A DNA stretch of 64,000 nt from Leifsonia poae (GTDB taxonomy: Bacteria; Actinomycetota; Actinomycetes; Actinomycetales; Microbacteriaceae). The translations under genes and the position numbers were made by a program. This document shows, in pieces, positions 36,591-44,215 of the stretch. Below the pieces are notes generated by a model. The model did no database searches and was not told the origin of the DNA. It worked only from the letters and a program-made list of their open reading frames with translations. How positions within the stretch are numbered: position 1 is the first letter of the stretch; the number at the start of each line of letters is the position of its first letter. The stretch is taken from the NCBI RefSeq assembly GCF_020009625.1, contig NZ_JAIHLP010000002.1, positions 2,170,001 through 2,234,000 on the forward strand. The letters run 5' to 3'.

Positions 36591-37309
36591 TCAGTCGCGG
36601 GGCCAGGCGTGCACGAAGCGGTCGAAGAGGGTGGCGAACGTGCGCGCTTCCTCGGGGGTGAACGACGCGATCGCCTCCTCCACGGCGGAGCGACGGTGCG
36701 TTCGCACCTCGGTGATCTGCGTGCGCCCGGCGCTCGTGAGCTGGATGAGGCTGCGCCGCGCATCCGTCGGGTCCTGGATTCGGCGCACGAGCCCGCGCTC
36801 CACCCCTTCCTGAACGAGGCGGCTGGCCCGCGGCTGGTCCACGCCGACCGCCTGGGCGAGCGCGCTGATCGACAGGTCGGTGCCGGCGCGCTCGGCCGCC
36901 TCCAGCGCGTCGAGCATGCGGAACCGGGCTGCCCGGCCGAGTGATCCGTCCGGCCGGCCCCGGCGGCCGCGCGGCGAGTCGGCGCCGGCGGCAGTGGCCT
37001 CCGAGTCGCGGGCGTCATCCAGCCCGTGCCCGCCGTGCCCGCCGCCATACCCGTGGTCGCCGTGATCGGGATGCCCCTGCTCGCCCGGATACCCCCGCCG
37101 GCCGCGTCCTCCACCGGGCCCGCGGCCGAACGGCCCTTCGCCCCAGGGGCCACCGCCGAACGGGCCCCCGAACCCCCGGGACCACCCCGCTCCCCGCGGT
37201 GGTGTCGACGGATCTGATCGCGCCGCACGGCCACCAGGGACTGCTCGATCAATGCCACCACATCCGAAGGCTGAGAGTTTTCTTCACGGGCTTGACCGTC
37301 GATTTCCAT
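36591..37309 (-). pseudogene. MarR family regulator with apparent one-base frameshift
   Basis: Two pieces in different frames join to make one regulator. Frame A starts at ATG 37309 (MEIDGQAREENSQPSDVV, then ALIEQSLVAVRRDQIRRH), a MarR first helix. Frame B holds the rest: a Gly/His-rich linker (PDHGDHGYGGGHGGHG), then a winged helix (ISALAQAVGVDQPRASRLVQ) and C-terminal helices to the stop at 36591. The frames meet in a five-G run (C5 at 37173-37177 on the plus strand). One added base would restore an approximately 239-residue protein with a smooth FGGPFGGGPWGEG linker. It could be a true mutation, a read error or slippage. It is divergent from a second regulator with a similar linker. Confidence 0.75.
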
Positions 37310-37320
37310 GTATGTAATCA
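37292..37320 (+). promoter_or_regulatory. Candidate promoter of the plus-strand regulator
   Basis: TTGACC (37292-37297), then 17 bp, then TAATCA (37315-37320). The -10 box lies inside the palindrome at 37308-37325, so one bound repressor could block both divergent promoters. Confidence 0.45.
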
Positions 37321-37325
37321 TACAT
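37308..37325. promoter_or_regulatory. MarR-type operator over divergent promoters
   Basis: ATGTATG-TAAT-CATACAT is a perfect 7-bp inverted repeat. It covers a TATGAT -10 box on the minus strand (37317-37322), placing transcription start at the ATG of the MarR gene (37309), so that mRNA may be leaderless. Confidence 0.7.
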
Positions 37326-37365
37326 TCAGTTGTAATAGTACATGCAACTAGAAAGGGGTTCTCTG

Positions 37366-38358
37366 ATGAACACCACCACAAACTCTGAAAACACACCGCC
37401 CGTCTACTGGTTCGGCGCGATCGAGCGCTCTCTGCGGGAGCGCATGCGCTCCGACCTCGCCGACCTCGGCCTCCGCCGTGGCTCCTGGCGAATCCTGCAC
37501 ACCCTCGCGGGCGGCCCTGCCACCGCCGAGGCCATCGCGACCACGCTGCCGCCCGTCGGCGAAGGCCGTCGCAGTCGGGGCGAACACCCGCGCGGTGGCA
37601 GACGGCCGGGGCACGACCATGGCCGCTTCGGCGGCAGCTTCGAAGGCCACTTCGGCACCGAAGAGGAACGCCGCGCCTTCCACGACGGTCGCCGTGCTGC
37701 ATTCCACGAACGTTTCCCCTCCGAAGAGGAACGCCACGCCTTCCACGCCGGGCGTCGCGCCGGTCACGGCTTCGGCCGCGGCCGCGGTTTCGGCCCCGGC
37801 CGCGGTTTCGGCCGCCCCGACGTCGGCAACGACGAGGAACGCGAGGCATTCTTCGAGAAGCTCCGAGAGAAGCACGGCCTGGCCCCATGCGCCGATGCCG
37901 AGGAACGTCACGCGTTCTTCGCCGATCGTCGCGAGGCGCGCGAAGCATCCTTCGCCGAGACCCGCGGCGACCGCCGAGCCGGCAATCGGCGCGGCGGAGA
38001 TCGACGCGGCGAGCGCATCGACTCCGTGCTCTCCGACTTCGCCGAGCGGGGATGGGTCACCATCGTCGACGGCGTCGCCGAGCTCACTCCCGCGGGGCGC
38101 GAGGCCCACGACGCCGCATTCGCCCGAGTGCGCGAACTGCGCGGATCTGCTGCGGCGGGCATCAGCGGCGAGGACTACGCATCACTGCTGAGCACCCTCG
38201 AGACAATGGCCCGGAACCTCGGCTGGAAGGCCGCGGATGCCGTACCGGATTCCGAGTCCGACTCCGAGTCCGAGTCCGAGAAGAACGGCGAATCCGGCGA
38301 GGAGGCGAGCGGTCAGGACGACCGCGACGACCGCGACGTCCGCGACGCCCGCAACTGA
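37366..38358 (+). CDS. MarR/PadR-like regulator with helix-turn-helix split by an Arg/His-rich repeat insert
   Basis: A 330-residue protein. Residues 13-62 resemble the first helices of a MarR-type winged helix (RGSWRILHTLAGG, TAEAIATTL). Residues 216-288 resemble the recognition helix, wing and C-terminal helices (IDSVLSDFAERGWV, VDGVAELTPAGREAH). Between them is an insert of about 150 residues rich in Arg, His, Gly and Phe, with four imperfect repeats around EERxAFxxxRR (at about 99, 120, 157 and 179). The C-terminal tail (295-330) is acidic, Ser/Glu/Asp-rich. GAAAGGGG precedes the ATG at 37366. It probably acts with or against the divergent MarR protein; the ligand is unknown. A His-rich insert could bind metal (speculation). 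Confidence 0.8.
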   Translation: MNTTTNSENTPPVYWFGAIERSLRERMRSDLADLGLRRGSWRILHTLAGGPATAEAIATTLPPVGEGRRSRGEHPRGGRRPGHDHGRFGGSFEGHFGTEEERRAFHDGRRAAFHERFPSEEERHAFHAGRRAGHGFGRGRGFGPGRGFGRPDVGNDEEREAFFEKLREKHGLAPCADAEERHAFFADRREAREASFAETRGDRRAGNRRGGDRRGERIDSVLSDFAERGWVTIVDGVAELTPAGREAHDAAFARVRELRGSAAAGISGEDYASLLSTLETMARNLGWKAADAVPDSESDSESESEKNGESGEEASGQDDRDDRDVRDARN

Positions 38359-38454
38359 CGACGACACCGGATCCCGGTTCTGCGCCCACCCCTGGGGCAG
38401 GCCGGGATTCGTCGTCTCGGCAGATCGCCGAGCCGGATCGACGACAATGGGGGA

Positions 38455-39006
38455 ATGACCTCATCTCGCGAAGAAGTCGTGCTCCTCGCCGACGACGGAA
38501 CGCCCGTCGGCGTGGCCGACAAGGCGAGCGTGCACACCCGGGAGACCCCGCTGCACCTCGCCTTCTCCTGCCACCTCTTCGACGGGGAGGGACGCATCCT
38601 CGTCACCCGGCGCGCCCTCGAGAAGCGCACCTGGCCCGGCGTCTGGACCAACTCGTTCTGCGGTCACCCCGCCCCGGGCGAGGCACTCGAAGACGCCGTG
38701 CGCCGCCGGGCATCGGATGAGCTGGGCGCGACGATCGACAACCTCACCCTGGCTCTCCCCGATTTCCGCTACCGCGCGGTCGATGCGGCCGGAATCGTCG
38801 AGAACGAGATCTGTCCCGTCTTCACTGCGACCGTCGACCCCGACCTGGCGCCCGTCCCCTCCGAAGTTGCGGAGTGGGAATGGGTCGATGTGCGCACTCT
38901 GCTCACGGCGGTCGTCGCCACCCCGTGGGCCTTCAGCCCGTGGTTGACACTGCAGCTGCCGGCCCTCTATGAGAACACGGCCCTCGAAGCTTCAGAACAG
39001 CTGTGA
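38455..39006 (+). CDS. idi: Isopentenyl-diphosphate delta-isomerase, type I
   Basis: A 183-residue Nudix-fold enzyme that interconverts IPP and DMAPP for isoprenoid synthesis in the cytoplasm. Catalytic residues are visible: Cys69 in TNSFCGHP and Glu118 in ENEICPVF. The Nudix-like segment LEDAVRRRASDELG provides metal ligands. Length matches E. coli Idi. It starts 97 bp after the regulator gene. No carotenoid or other isoprenoid genes are adjacent, so it is probably an isolated housekeeping gene. Confidence 0.96.
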   Translation: MTSSREEVVLLADDGTPVGVADKASVHTRETPLHLAFSCHLFDGEGRILVTRRALEKRTWPGVWTNSFCGHPAPGEALEDAVRRRASDELGATIDNLTLALPDFRYRAVDAAGIVENEICPVFTATVDPDLAPVPSEVAEWEWVDVRTLLTAVVATPWAFSPWLTLQLPALYENTALEASEQL

Positions 39007-39100
39007 GCAGACCTCAGTATTTCCACCTGTGCACTCGTTGTGGATAACTCGATCGGTCATATGCCGCGGAGCGCATGGCCGCAGGGGTGCGCCCACCGGA

Positions 39101-39628
39101 TCATGCCACGCGAGTCGCGTCCATATGCTGTTCGAGCCAGTAGGTGCGGCCTTCGTCGTTCGACACCCAGCCGTCCCACTTGAACGAGTTCTCAGTGATC
39201 TCGCTGAAATTCCAGCGGATGGGTCGACCGTCGGTCTGCGTTCCGTCCTGACGGATGCCCGTGCGGTGATGGCCGGTCGCCACGAGGGTGCAGAAGTCGT
39301 TACCGACCGCACCGAACCAGCTGACCCGCCAGGCACCGAGCACCGGATCATACACCCGGATCGTGCTGCCCTTGGTCTCCGGCACGGTCGGGTCGGCGGC
39401 GCTGGGGGCGACCAGCACATCCTGCACCGCCATGCCTCCGAGCACATAGGCGAACGTCCAGTCGTAGGTGAACTCGGACCACGCGCCCGACCCTTCGTCG
39501 AGGAGCCGGCACTCGGCACGCCAGGTGCCGACCAGCTGGCCGAACAGGTGCATCCGCTGCGGACGCACCGGGGTCGGACCGCGGGCGATCAGGGCCCGCG
39601 CGAACGTCTCGTTGGGTGACTCGCTCAT
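39101..39628 (-). CDS. Conserved protein of unknown function, DUF1579-like beta-barrel
   Basis: A 175-residue soluble protein with a lipocalin-like pattern of alternating strands: HLFGQLVGTWRAECRLLDEG, SEFTYDWTFAYVLGGMAVQD, STIRVYDPVLGAWRVSWFG and IRWNFSEITENSFKWDGWVS. The order resembles DUF1579-type proteins. No catalytic motif is seen. It lies between idi (convergent) and dcd (same strand, 49 bp upstream), so it may share a transcript with dcd. Confidence 0.8.
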   Translation of the reverse strand: MSESPNETFARALIARGPTPVRPQRMHLFGQLVGTWRAECRLLDEGSGAWSEFTYDWTFAYVLGGMAVQDVLVAPSAADPTVPETKGSTIRVYDPVLGAWRVSWFGAVGNDFCTLVATGHHRTGIRQDGTQTDGRPIRWNFSEITENSFKWDGWVSNDEGRTYWLEQHMDATRVA

Positions 39629-39677
39629 TGCTCTGCCCTCCGGCTGGGTGGTGCGGATGCGCGTCCCGGCGAAACGG

Positions 39678-40283
39678 TCAGTTGCCCGGGCGCCCCGCCT
39701 CCGTGCTCGAAACGTCGGTGCGGTGGAAGTTGAGGAACGAACGCGAAGCCGTCGGCCCGCGCTGACCCTGGTAGCGGGAACTGTACTCGGTCGACCCGTA
39801 GGGCCGTTCGGCCGCCGACGACAACCGGAAGAAGCACATCTGCCCGATCTTCATACCCGGCCACAGCTTGATCGGCAGCGTCGCCACATTGCTCAGCTCG
39901 AGCGTGACATGTCCCGAGAAGCCCGGGTCGATGAACCCGGCCGTCGAATGCGTGAGCAGCCCGAGCCGGCCGAGCGAGCTCTTGCCTTCCAGCCGCGCGG
40001 CCACATCGTCCGGCAGCGACACCAGCTCGAACGTCGACCCAAGCACGAACTCGCCCGGGTGCAGAATGAACGGCTGGTCGGGCTCCACCTCGACGAGGTG
40101 GGTGAGCTCCGGCTGGTCTTCAGCAGGGTCGATGAACGGATACTTGTGGTTGTCGAACAGCCGGAAGAACCGGTCGAGACGCACATCCACACTCGACGGC
40201 TGGATCATCCCCGCTTCGAATGGCTCGAGGGCGATGCGACCCGTCGACAGCTCGGACTTGATATCGCGATCAGAGAGAAGCAC
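39678..40283 (-). CDS. dcd: dCTP deaminase (probably bifunctional, dUMP-forming)
   Basis: A 201-residue trimeric enzyme that deaminates dCTP, and in actinobacteria usually also hydrolyses the product to dUMP. It begins [17 protein letters not shown] and has [17 protein letters not shown], the active-site segment [12 protein letters not shown] and [18 protein letters not shown] with the catalytic Glu. The bifunctional call is by analogy with Mycobacterium tuberculosis Dcd. It lies next to tRNA-Gly on the opposite strand. Confidence 0.95.
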   Translation of the reverse strand: MLLSDRDIKSELSTGRIALEPFEAGMIQPSSVDVRLDRFFRLFDNHKYPFIDPAEDQPELTHLVEVEPDQPFILHPGEFVLGSTFELVSLPDDVAARLEGKSSLGRLGLLTHSTAGFIDPGFSGHVTLELSNVATLPIKLWPGMKIGQMCFFRLSSAAERPYGSTEYSSRYQGQRGPTASRSFLNFHRTDVSSTEAGRPGN

Positions 40284-40355
40284 GGGGAAAGCCTATCGGG
40301 GCGGGGCCACGACAGGGCGCGTGGGTGCACGGCGAAAAACGGCGGGAGGTTTCGA

Positions 40356-40361
40356 TAGGAT
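40356..40361 (+). promoter_or_regulatory. Possible -10 box of the tRNA-Gly gene
   Basis: TAGGAT lies 26 bp before the tRNA 5' end. No clear -35 box at the expected spacing. Confidence 0.3.
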
Positions 40362-40387
40362 GGTTGCAATGCCCCGCTGGGGGCAAT

Positions 40388-40461
40388 GCGAGTGTAGTTC
40401 AATGGTAGAACTTCAGCTTCCCAAGCTGATAGCGCGGGTTCGATTCCCGTCACTCGCTCCA
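40388..40461 (+). tRNA. tRNA-Gly (anticodon CCC), CCA encoded
   Basis: A cloverleaf can be folded: acceptor GCGAGTG/CACTCGC, D-arm with AATGGTAG, anticodon stem TCAGC/GCTGA with loop TTCCCAA, and T-arm CGGGTTCGATTCCCG. The anticodon CCC reads GGG. The discriminator is T and CCA is encoded at 40459-40461. An IS element begins about 5-8 bp further on, and a block of unknown genes follows, so this tRNA marks one edge of an accessory region. Confidence 0.95.
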
Positions 40462-40465
40462 TTGT

Positions 40466-41718
40466 GATGTCTCAGGACATTGTGAACGGCTGAACCCGCG
40501 GTTTTTGGGGTTCGGCCGTTTTCAGTTTGGGTTGGTAGCTCTGTTTTGGGTCGATTCTGTAGTCGCCGAGGACGGTGCCGTCGAGGCTGATGATGGTTGC
40601 GTCGTGGTTGTGGATGAGGATGATGATCTCGGTTCTGGCGTGGTGTCGGCCGACTCCGAGGTGCAGCATTCGGTTGCCGTAGCGGGGTGAGACTTTCCCG
40701 CCGGGATCGATCGTGTCGTAGCGGGCCCGCCAGAGGTTCGGGTCGCCGGGTGTGGTTGGTTCGGCCTTCGGGATCAGCGCGTAGGCGAATGCTGGGGTTT
40801 GTCGGTTCAATGCTCGGTGCGGGCGCTGCTGGTTGTAGTAGTCGCGGAAGTCGTCGAGGACGGTTTGCAGGTCGCTGATGGTGGCGGCGGGGTGGGCGGC
40901 CAAGTACTTCTTCAGGGTTTGCCAGAACCGTTCGATTTTGCCCTGGGTGGTGGGTTTGTAGGGGCGCCCGTTCTTCTGGGTGATGCCCTCGAGGGCGAGA
41001 AGGGTTTCGAACGCGTTCGCGGTTCCTCGCCCGCGCGCGCCGCCGGCGTATTTGGTGGTGTAGACGTTGCCGTTATCGGTCAGGGTCGAGGCGGGGAAAC
41101 CGTGGAGCAGGGCAGCGGCGGTGAAGGTGTCGGTGACGGTCTTCCCGGAAACCCGGTAGTGGACGGACAGGTGCAGCAGGTATCGGGAGTGGTCGTCGAG
41201 CCAACCGATGATCTCGGTGTCCCGGCCGTCGGTCAGCGCCCAATGGGTGAAGTCGGATTGCCAAGTCTGGTTCGGGCGCTCCGCGGCGAACCGCTGGAAG
41301 GAGCTGCGGGGTCGTTTCTGCGGTTGCGGGACGACCAGGCCGGCTCGGCTGAGGATCCGCCAGATTGTCGCTCGGGAGGGTGTGTGGCCGTCCCGGTCGA
41401 GGTGGGCGAGGATCGTATCCGCCCCGGCGTCCAGTCCCGCCGCGGTCAGCTGATCGCGCAGCTGCAGGATCCGGGCGGACACCCCCGGTGAGGTTCGGTT
41501 CGGGGACGACAACGGCCGAGACGACCGAGCCTGAAACGCCGCATCGCCCTCATCCAACCAGCGGTGATACAGCCGATGAACCAACGATTTCGAGACGCCG
41601 TAACGGGCCGCGACCTGCCCGTAGGAGAGTCCTTCAATGACGACAGCCTGGATCAGCACCTCGGGTTTGCTCACCCTGCGACAGTGCCCGCCGCCCGTTC
41701 ACAATGTCCCGAGACATC
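40466..41718. mobile_element. IS481-family insertion sequence
   Basis: The element is bounded by 24-bp imperfect inverted repeats (40466-40489 and 41695-41718; one mismatch) reading GATGTCTC, A or G, GGACATTGTGAACGG. It is about 1.25 kb with one transposase gene. No target duplication is visible at these ends. Two further copies of the end sequence lie just outside the right end (see the repeat entry), so the right boundary could be 41781. Confidence 0.85.
40472..41674 (-). CDS. IS481-family transposase
   Basis: A 400-residue DDE transposase. An N-terminal HTH (LSYGQVAARYGVSKSLVHRL) is followed by a second helical DNA-binding region and the rve integrase core. Catalytic residues are visible in QSDFTHW (Asp), TDNGNVYT (Asp) and QGKIERFWQTLK (Glu), then the family-typical YYNQQRPHRALN. 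The GTG start is at 41674. The stop codon and last residues lie inside the left inverted repeat. No frameshift or truncation is seen, so it may be active. Confidence 0.95.
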   Translation of the reverse strand: MSKPEVLIQAVVIEGLSYGQVAARYGVSKSLVHRLYHRWLDEGDAAFQARSSRPLSSPNRTSPGVSARILQLRDQLTAAGLDAGADTILAHLDRDGHTPSRATIWRILSRAGLVVPQPQKRPRSSFQRFAAERPNQTWQSDFTHWALTDGRDTEIIGWLDDHSRYLLHLSVHYRVSGKTVTDTFTAAALLHGFPASTLTDNGNVYTTKYAGGARGRGTANAFETLLALEGITQKNGRPYKPTTQGKIERFWQTLKKYLAAHPAATISDLQTVLDDFRDYYNQQRPHRALNRQTPAFAYALIPKAEPTTPGDPNLWRARYDTIDPGGKVSPRYGNRMLHLGVGRHHARTEIIILIHNHDATIISLDGTVLGDYRIDPKQSYQPKLKTAEPQKPRVQPFTMS

Positions 41719-41781
41719 CCCACCGAACCCCCGAGATCGTTCACAACGTCCCGCGACATGCGTTCACAAGGTCCTGAAACC
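41695..41781. repeat. Three IS-end-like repeats in a row
   Basis: The sequence CGTTCACAA followed by a GTCC/CTGA-like block occurs at 41696-41717 (the IS right end), 41738-41760 and 41761-41781. The last is closest to the left end in carrying TCCTGA. They may be remnants of earlier insertions or extra transposase sites. Confidence 0.65.
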
Positions 41782-42231
41782 AGACAGGATATCGACGCGG
41801 AGGTCGCGGGCGTTCCATCGGAATTGATCGTCTTCAACGTCGATCAGGGTTGCTCTGGCCGCTGTGATTAGGGGTTCGATGAGCGTTCGAATGCGCACGA
41901 TGATCTCTTCTTCGACGTCGTCTTCGGGCCATTCGACAAGATGGGAAATGTTAATGATCAGCGCTTGCCCATCCCATTCGAAAGCGATGGGCTGGTACGG
42001 TCCTTCTTCTTCCAGGTATCCAGCTTCGATGTCGGCGACTAGGGCGCGGCCGCCGCCGGCTTCGTAGTTTTCAGCTTCAGCCCGCAAAGCGTTGCGCAGA
42101 TCGACGACTCTAAGTTGATTGAGTTCTTCCGGATGGAGGACTAGTTCGCCCTGCATCCCACTACGACGGCGTTCGCCGAGAACGCGCCACCCGTCGTGTG
42201 AGTGGGAGTACGCAATTGTTGCCCTGGACAC
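41764..42231 (-). CDS. Unknown acidic protein, C-terminus encoded by IS-like repeat
   Basis: A 155-residue protein without signal peptide or helices. It is acidic in the middle (WPEDDVEEEIIVRIRTLIEP) with beta-rich segments (IAFEWDGQALIINISHLVEW). I do not recognise a family. The last residues (Arg-Thr-Leu) and the stop are supplied by the outermost IS-end-like repeat, so the native C-terminus may have been lost. The GTG start at 42231 lies at the edge of a 27-bp tandem repeat. Codon use is less G/C-rich than the flanking housekeeping genes. Confidence 0.6.
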   Translation of the reverse strand: MSRATIAYSHSHDGWRVLGERRRSGMQGELVLHPEELNQLRVVDLRNALRAEAENYEAGGGRALVADIEAGYLEEEGPYQPIAFEWDGQALIINISHLVEWPEDDVEEEIIVRIRTLIEPLITAARATLIDVEDDQFRWNARDLRVDILSGFRTL

Positions 42232-42232
42232 A

Positions 42233-42293
42233 CCGCGACCCTATCGCCAGCCACGCATGCCGCGACCCTATCGTCAGCCACGCACGCCGCGAC
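42233..42293. repeat. 27-bp tandem direct repeat, 2.3 copies
   Basis: Copies at 42233-42259 and 42260-42286 differ at two positions; a 7-bp third start follows. The unit begins CCGCGACCCTATCG. It sits directly upstream of the minus-strand gene at 42231 and before the plus-strand gene at 42409, so it could be a control region. Confidence 0.8.
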
Positions 42294-42408
42294 GTAGGCA
42301 CCGGCCAAGTCGGGGCTCCCGAGCCTTCGCTACCAATTGTCCCGTTTTGGGGGCAGCGTGAGGATCACTCAGGTGGGTACGCTCATCTCCGATCTGAGGA
42401 GCTTCACG

Positions 42409-43161
42409 ATGGCTGATAACCCAACGACTGATACCGACCCAGTCGATGAGCATGTGCCGAGCCCTGAGACTCGCCAAACCGATGTCGCAGCTGACATGCC
42501 GGCAAGAGAGACGGCGACGGATGCGGACGGGGCCGAAAACAGCCCGCTTATCGAGGCCGAGATCGAGACTCCTGCATCGACCAAAACGCCCAAGGCGACC
42601 GCGACAAAACAGCTACGGCGGACGCCTGCGATCACGGCTCGGACGGCTGCGGTCCTCGTCGGGACGGCGCTCGTGGTGGGAGGCGCCACGGGAGGGGTCA
42701 TCGGCTTTGTCGCGCGTCCAGCGGTGAACACAACCGCCGAGTATAGGGCGATGAAGCTCAGCTTGGACAAACAGCTCGGCGACGTAAAGTCGCAGCTCGG
42801 GATCGCGAACAACGATCTCGACGCGTCGAACCAACACATCACTGACATTGCCGACCGTGAGACTGCGCTTACGGCCGGGGAGGCGAAACTGAAAGCGGAT
42901 CAGGCTGCATTGGACGCGCAAACCAAGCAAGTTCAGTCGACCCAGTTCGGCGATGGTGTCCACCTAGTCGGGACGACCATCACCCCCGGTGTCTACTCGA
43001 TCAGCAGCGGTAGCAACTGCTACTACGCGTGGATGTCCGGCACCGGGTCCGACGCGGACATCATCGACAACAACATCGTTTCAGGTCCCGCAGTTGTCAC
43101 CCTGAAGGCCGGGGACATCTTCGAAACCAACCGCTGTGGGACTTGGACGAAAATCGGATGA
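42409..43161 (+). CDS. Membrane-anchored coiled-coil protein of unknown function
   Basis: A 250-residue protein. An acidic Thr/Glu-rich cytoplasmic part (1-75) is followed by a basic stretch, one membrane helix (AAVLVGTALVVGGATGGVIGF, about 84-104), a coiled coil outside the cell (about 115-185), and a compact C-terminal domain with two cysteines (GVYSISSGSNCYYAW and FETNRCGTWTKIG). Cys placement suggests a disulfide. GAGGAGC precedes the ATG. Function is unknown; the last domain resembles small secreted domains seen in other actinobacteria (from memory only). Confidence 0.72.
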   Translation: MADNPTTDTDPVDEHVPSPETRQTDVAADMPARETATDADGAENSPLIEAEIETPASTKTPKATATKQLRRTPAITARTAAVLVGTALVVGGATGGVIGFVARPAVNTTAEYRAMKLSLDKQLGDVKSQLGIANNDLDASNQHITDIADRETALTAGEAKLKADQAALDAQTKQVQSTQFGDGVHLVGTTITPGVYSISSGSNCYYAWMSGTGSDADIIDNNIVSGPAVVTLKAGDIFETNRCGTWTKIG

Positions 43162-43200
43162 GCCAGGGGAACAACGACACCGGCCAGGGAATGGCATCGC

Positions 43201-43776
43201 ATGGGTAAGTACGCAGGTGACCCATCCGCGATCTTCGCGCTCGAACTCACCTCCGAGAAGCGGTTCTGGTTGGCGGAACCCGACGAGCCGCGTTTCAGCC
43301 GCTGGAGTGCTGCACTTTCCCTCATCGACGACGGCTCCGATGCCGGCGTGCTCGTTGCTCATGGACTGTTTCTGCTGTATCGCAATGCGCGCTGGGACGG
43401 ACGCTTCCTCGACCGGATGGATGAGGACTCCAGCGACATGGAACGAATCGCCTCCGCGATCGTTGACGAAAGCGGTTCTGCATCCGATGACATATTCGGA
43501 GAAGGCGACGTTTTCGGGGGCGACGTCGTTATCGCGGACCGGATTGAAGTCCTCCCTGAGTTCCGACAGCACGGGTACTCCCACATGCTTGTCGACAGTG
43601 TGGCCAGGGAATTGGCGCCAGACGGCGCGATCGCTCTTTTACCAATGCCGCCCGGTGATCAGTCCCCCGGACCTGTCTCTGCCCTGCAGCGGCATTGGGC
43701 AGCCGGCGGATACGTCGAACGACGCCACGGCGTATTCACCCGGCCCACCATCCCTGCTCTGGTTGAGGACGACTAA
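43201..43776 (+). CDS. GNAT-like acetyltransferase fold protein
   Basis: A 191-residue protein with a C-terminal half like a GNAT core: strand-helix IADRIEVLPEFRQHGYSHML (the R/Q-x-x-G-x-G/S CoA-binding pattern) and then VDSVARELAPDGAIALLPMP. The N-terminal half is not recognised. It may acetylate a small molecule or protein, but the CoA motif is degenerate. It starts 39 bp after the membrane protein gene on the same strand, so they are probably co-transcribed. Confidence 0.65.
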   Translation: MGKYAGDPSAIFALELTSEKRFWLAEPDEPRFSRWSAALSLIDDGSDAGVLVAHGLFLLYRNARWDGRFLDRMDEDSSDMERIASAIVDESGSASDDIFGEGDVFGGDVVIADRIEVLPEFRQHGYSHMLVDSVARELAPDGAIALLPMPPGDQSPGPVSALQRHWAAGGYVERRHGVFTRPTIPALVEDD

Positions 43777-44215
43777 CCCGTTCGCGGCCGCGCGATGCTG
43801 ACGCGCCGACCGGAATGAATTCGTGGCCTCAGCGGTCGCGGGAGAGACGTGGCGATCGCTATGGGCCAGGTGCCCGGCCGATACGGTGCTTCGTCGACGA
43901 CGACGGTCATGGGTGCTTGCGCTGCTCCCGACTGGTGTGCGCAAGCTCACGCTGACCGCCCGAGGCGACGTCGTCGCAGAGCCAGCCGTCGGACCGCTGG
44001 ATGAAGCGTTCGCCAGCTGATGAAACGTCTTCCGTCCGCCTCACGGATTGTCGGCGCTCGAAACGGCGCAGTCACCAGTTCCACCGAGCCGCCGAGGTGC
44101 GACAGCCCCGCTGTTATTGCGAGCCGCGCCAGAGAGCAACGGTGGAAATAGCCGCAGCGCGTTGCACTGAGCTCGAGTACCGCTCGAGGTGTCAGTCAGA
44201 TGGGATCATCGAGAC
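43777..44215. other. Gene-poor stretch in the accessory block
   Basis: No convincing gene. A GTG-started 65-codon plus-strand frame (43823-44020) has passable codon use but no recognisable product and may be a remnant. No hairpin or repeat stood out. Confidence 0.4.

Noticed and set aside
37170..37185. Programmed ribosomal frameshift in the MarR gene
   Set aside because: A -1 shift would fit the frames, but the heptamer does not allow clean re-pairing at the P site and no pseudoknot is apparent; mutation, slippage or read error is more likely.
43823..44020. A 65-codon GTG-started plus-strand frame in the accessory block
   Set aside because: No ribosome site, no recognisable product; kept only as a possible remnant in the region note.
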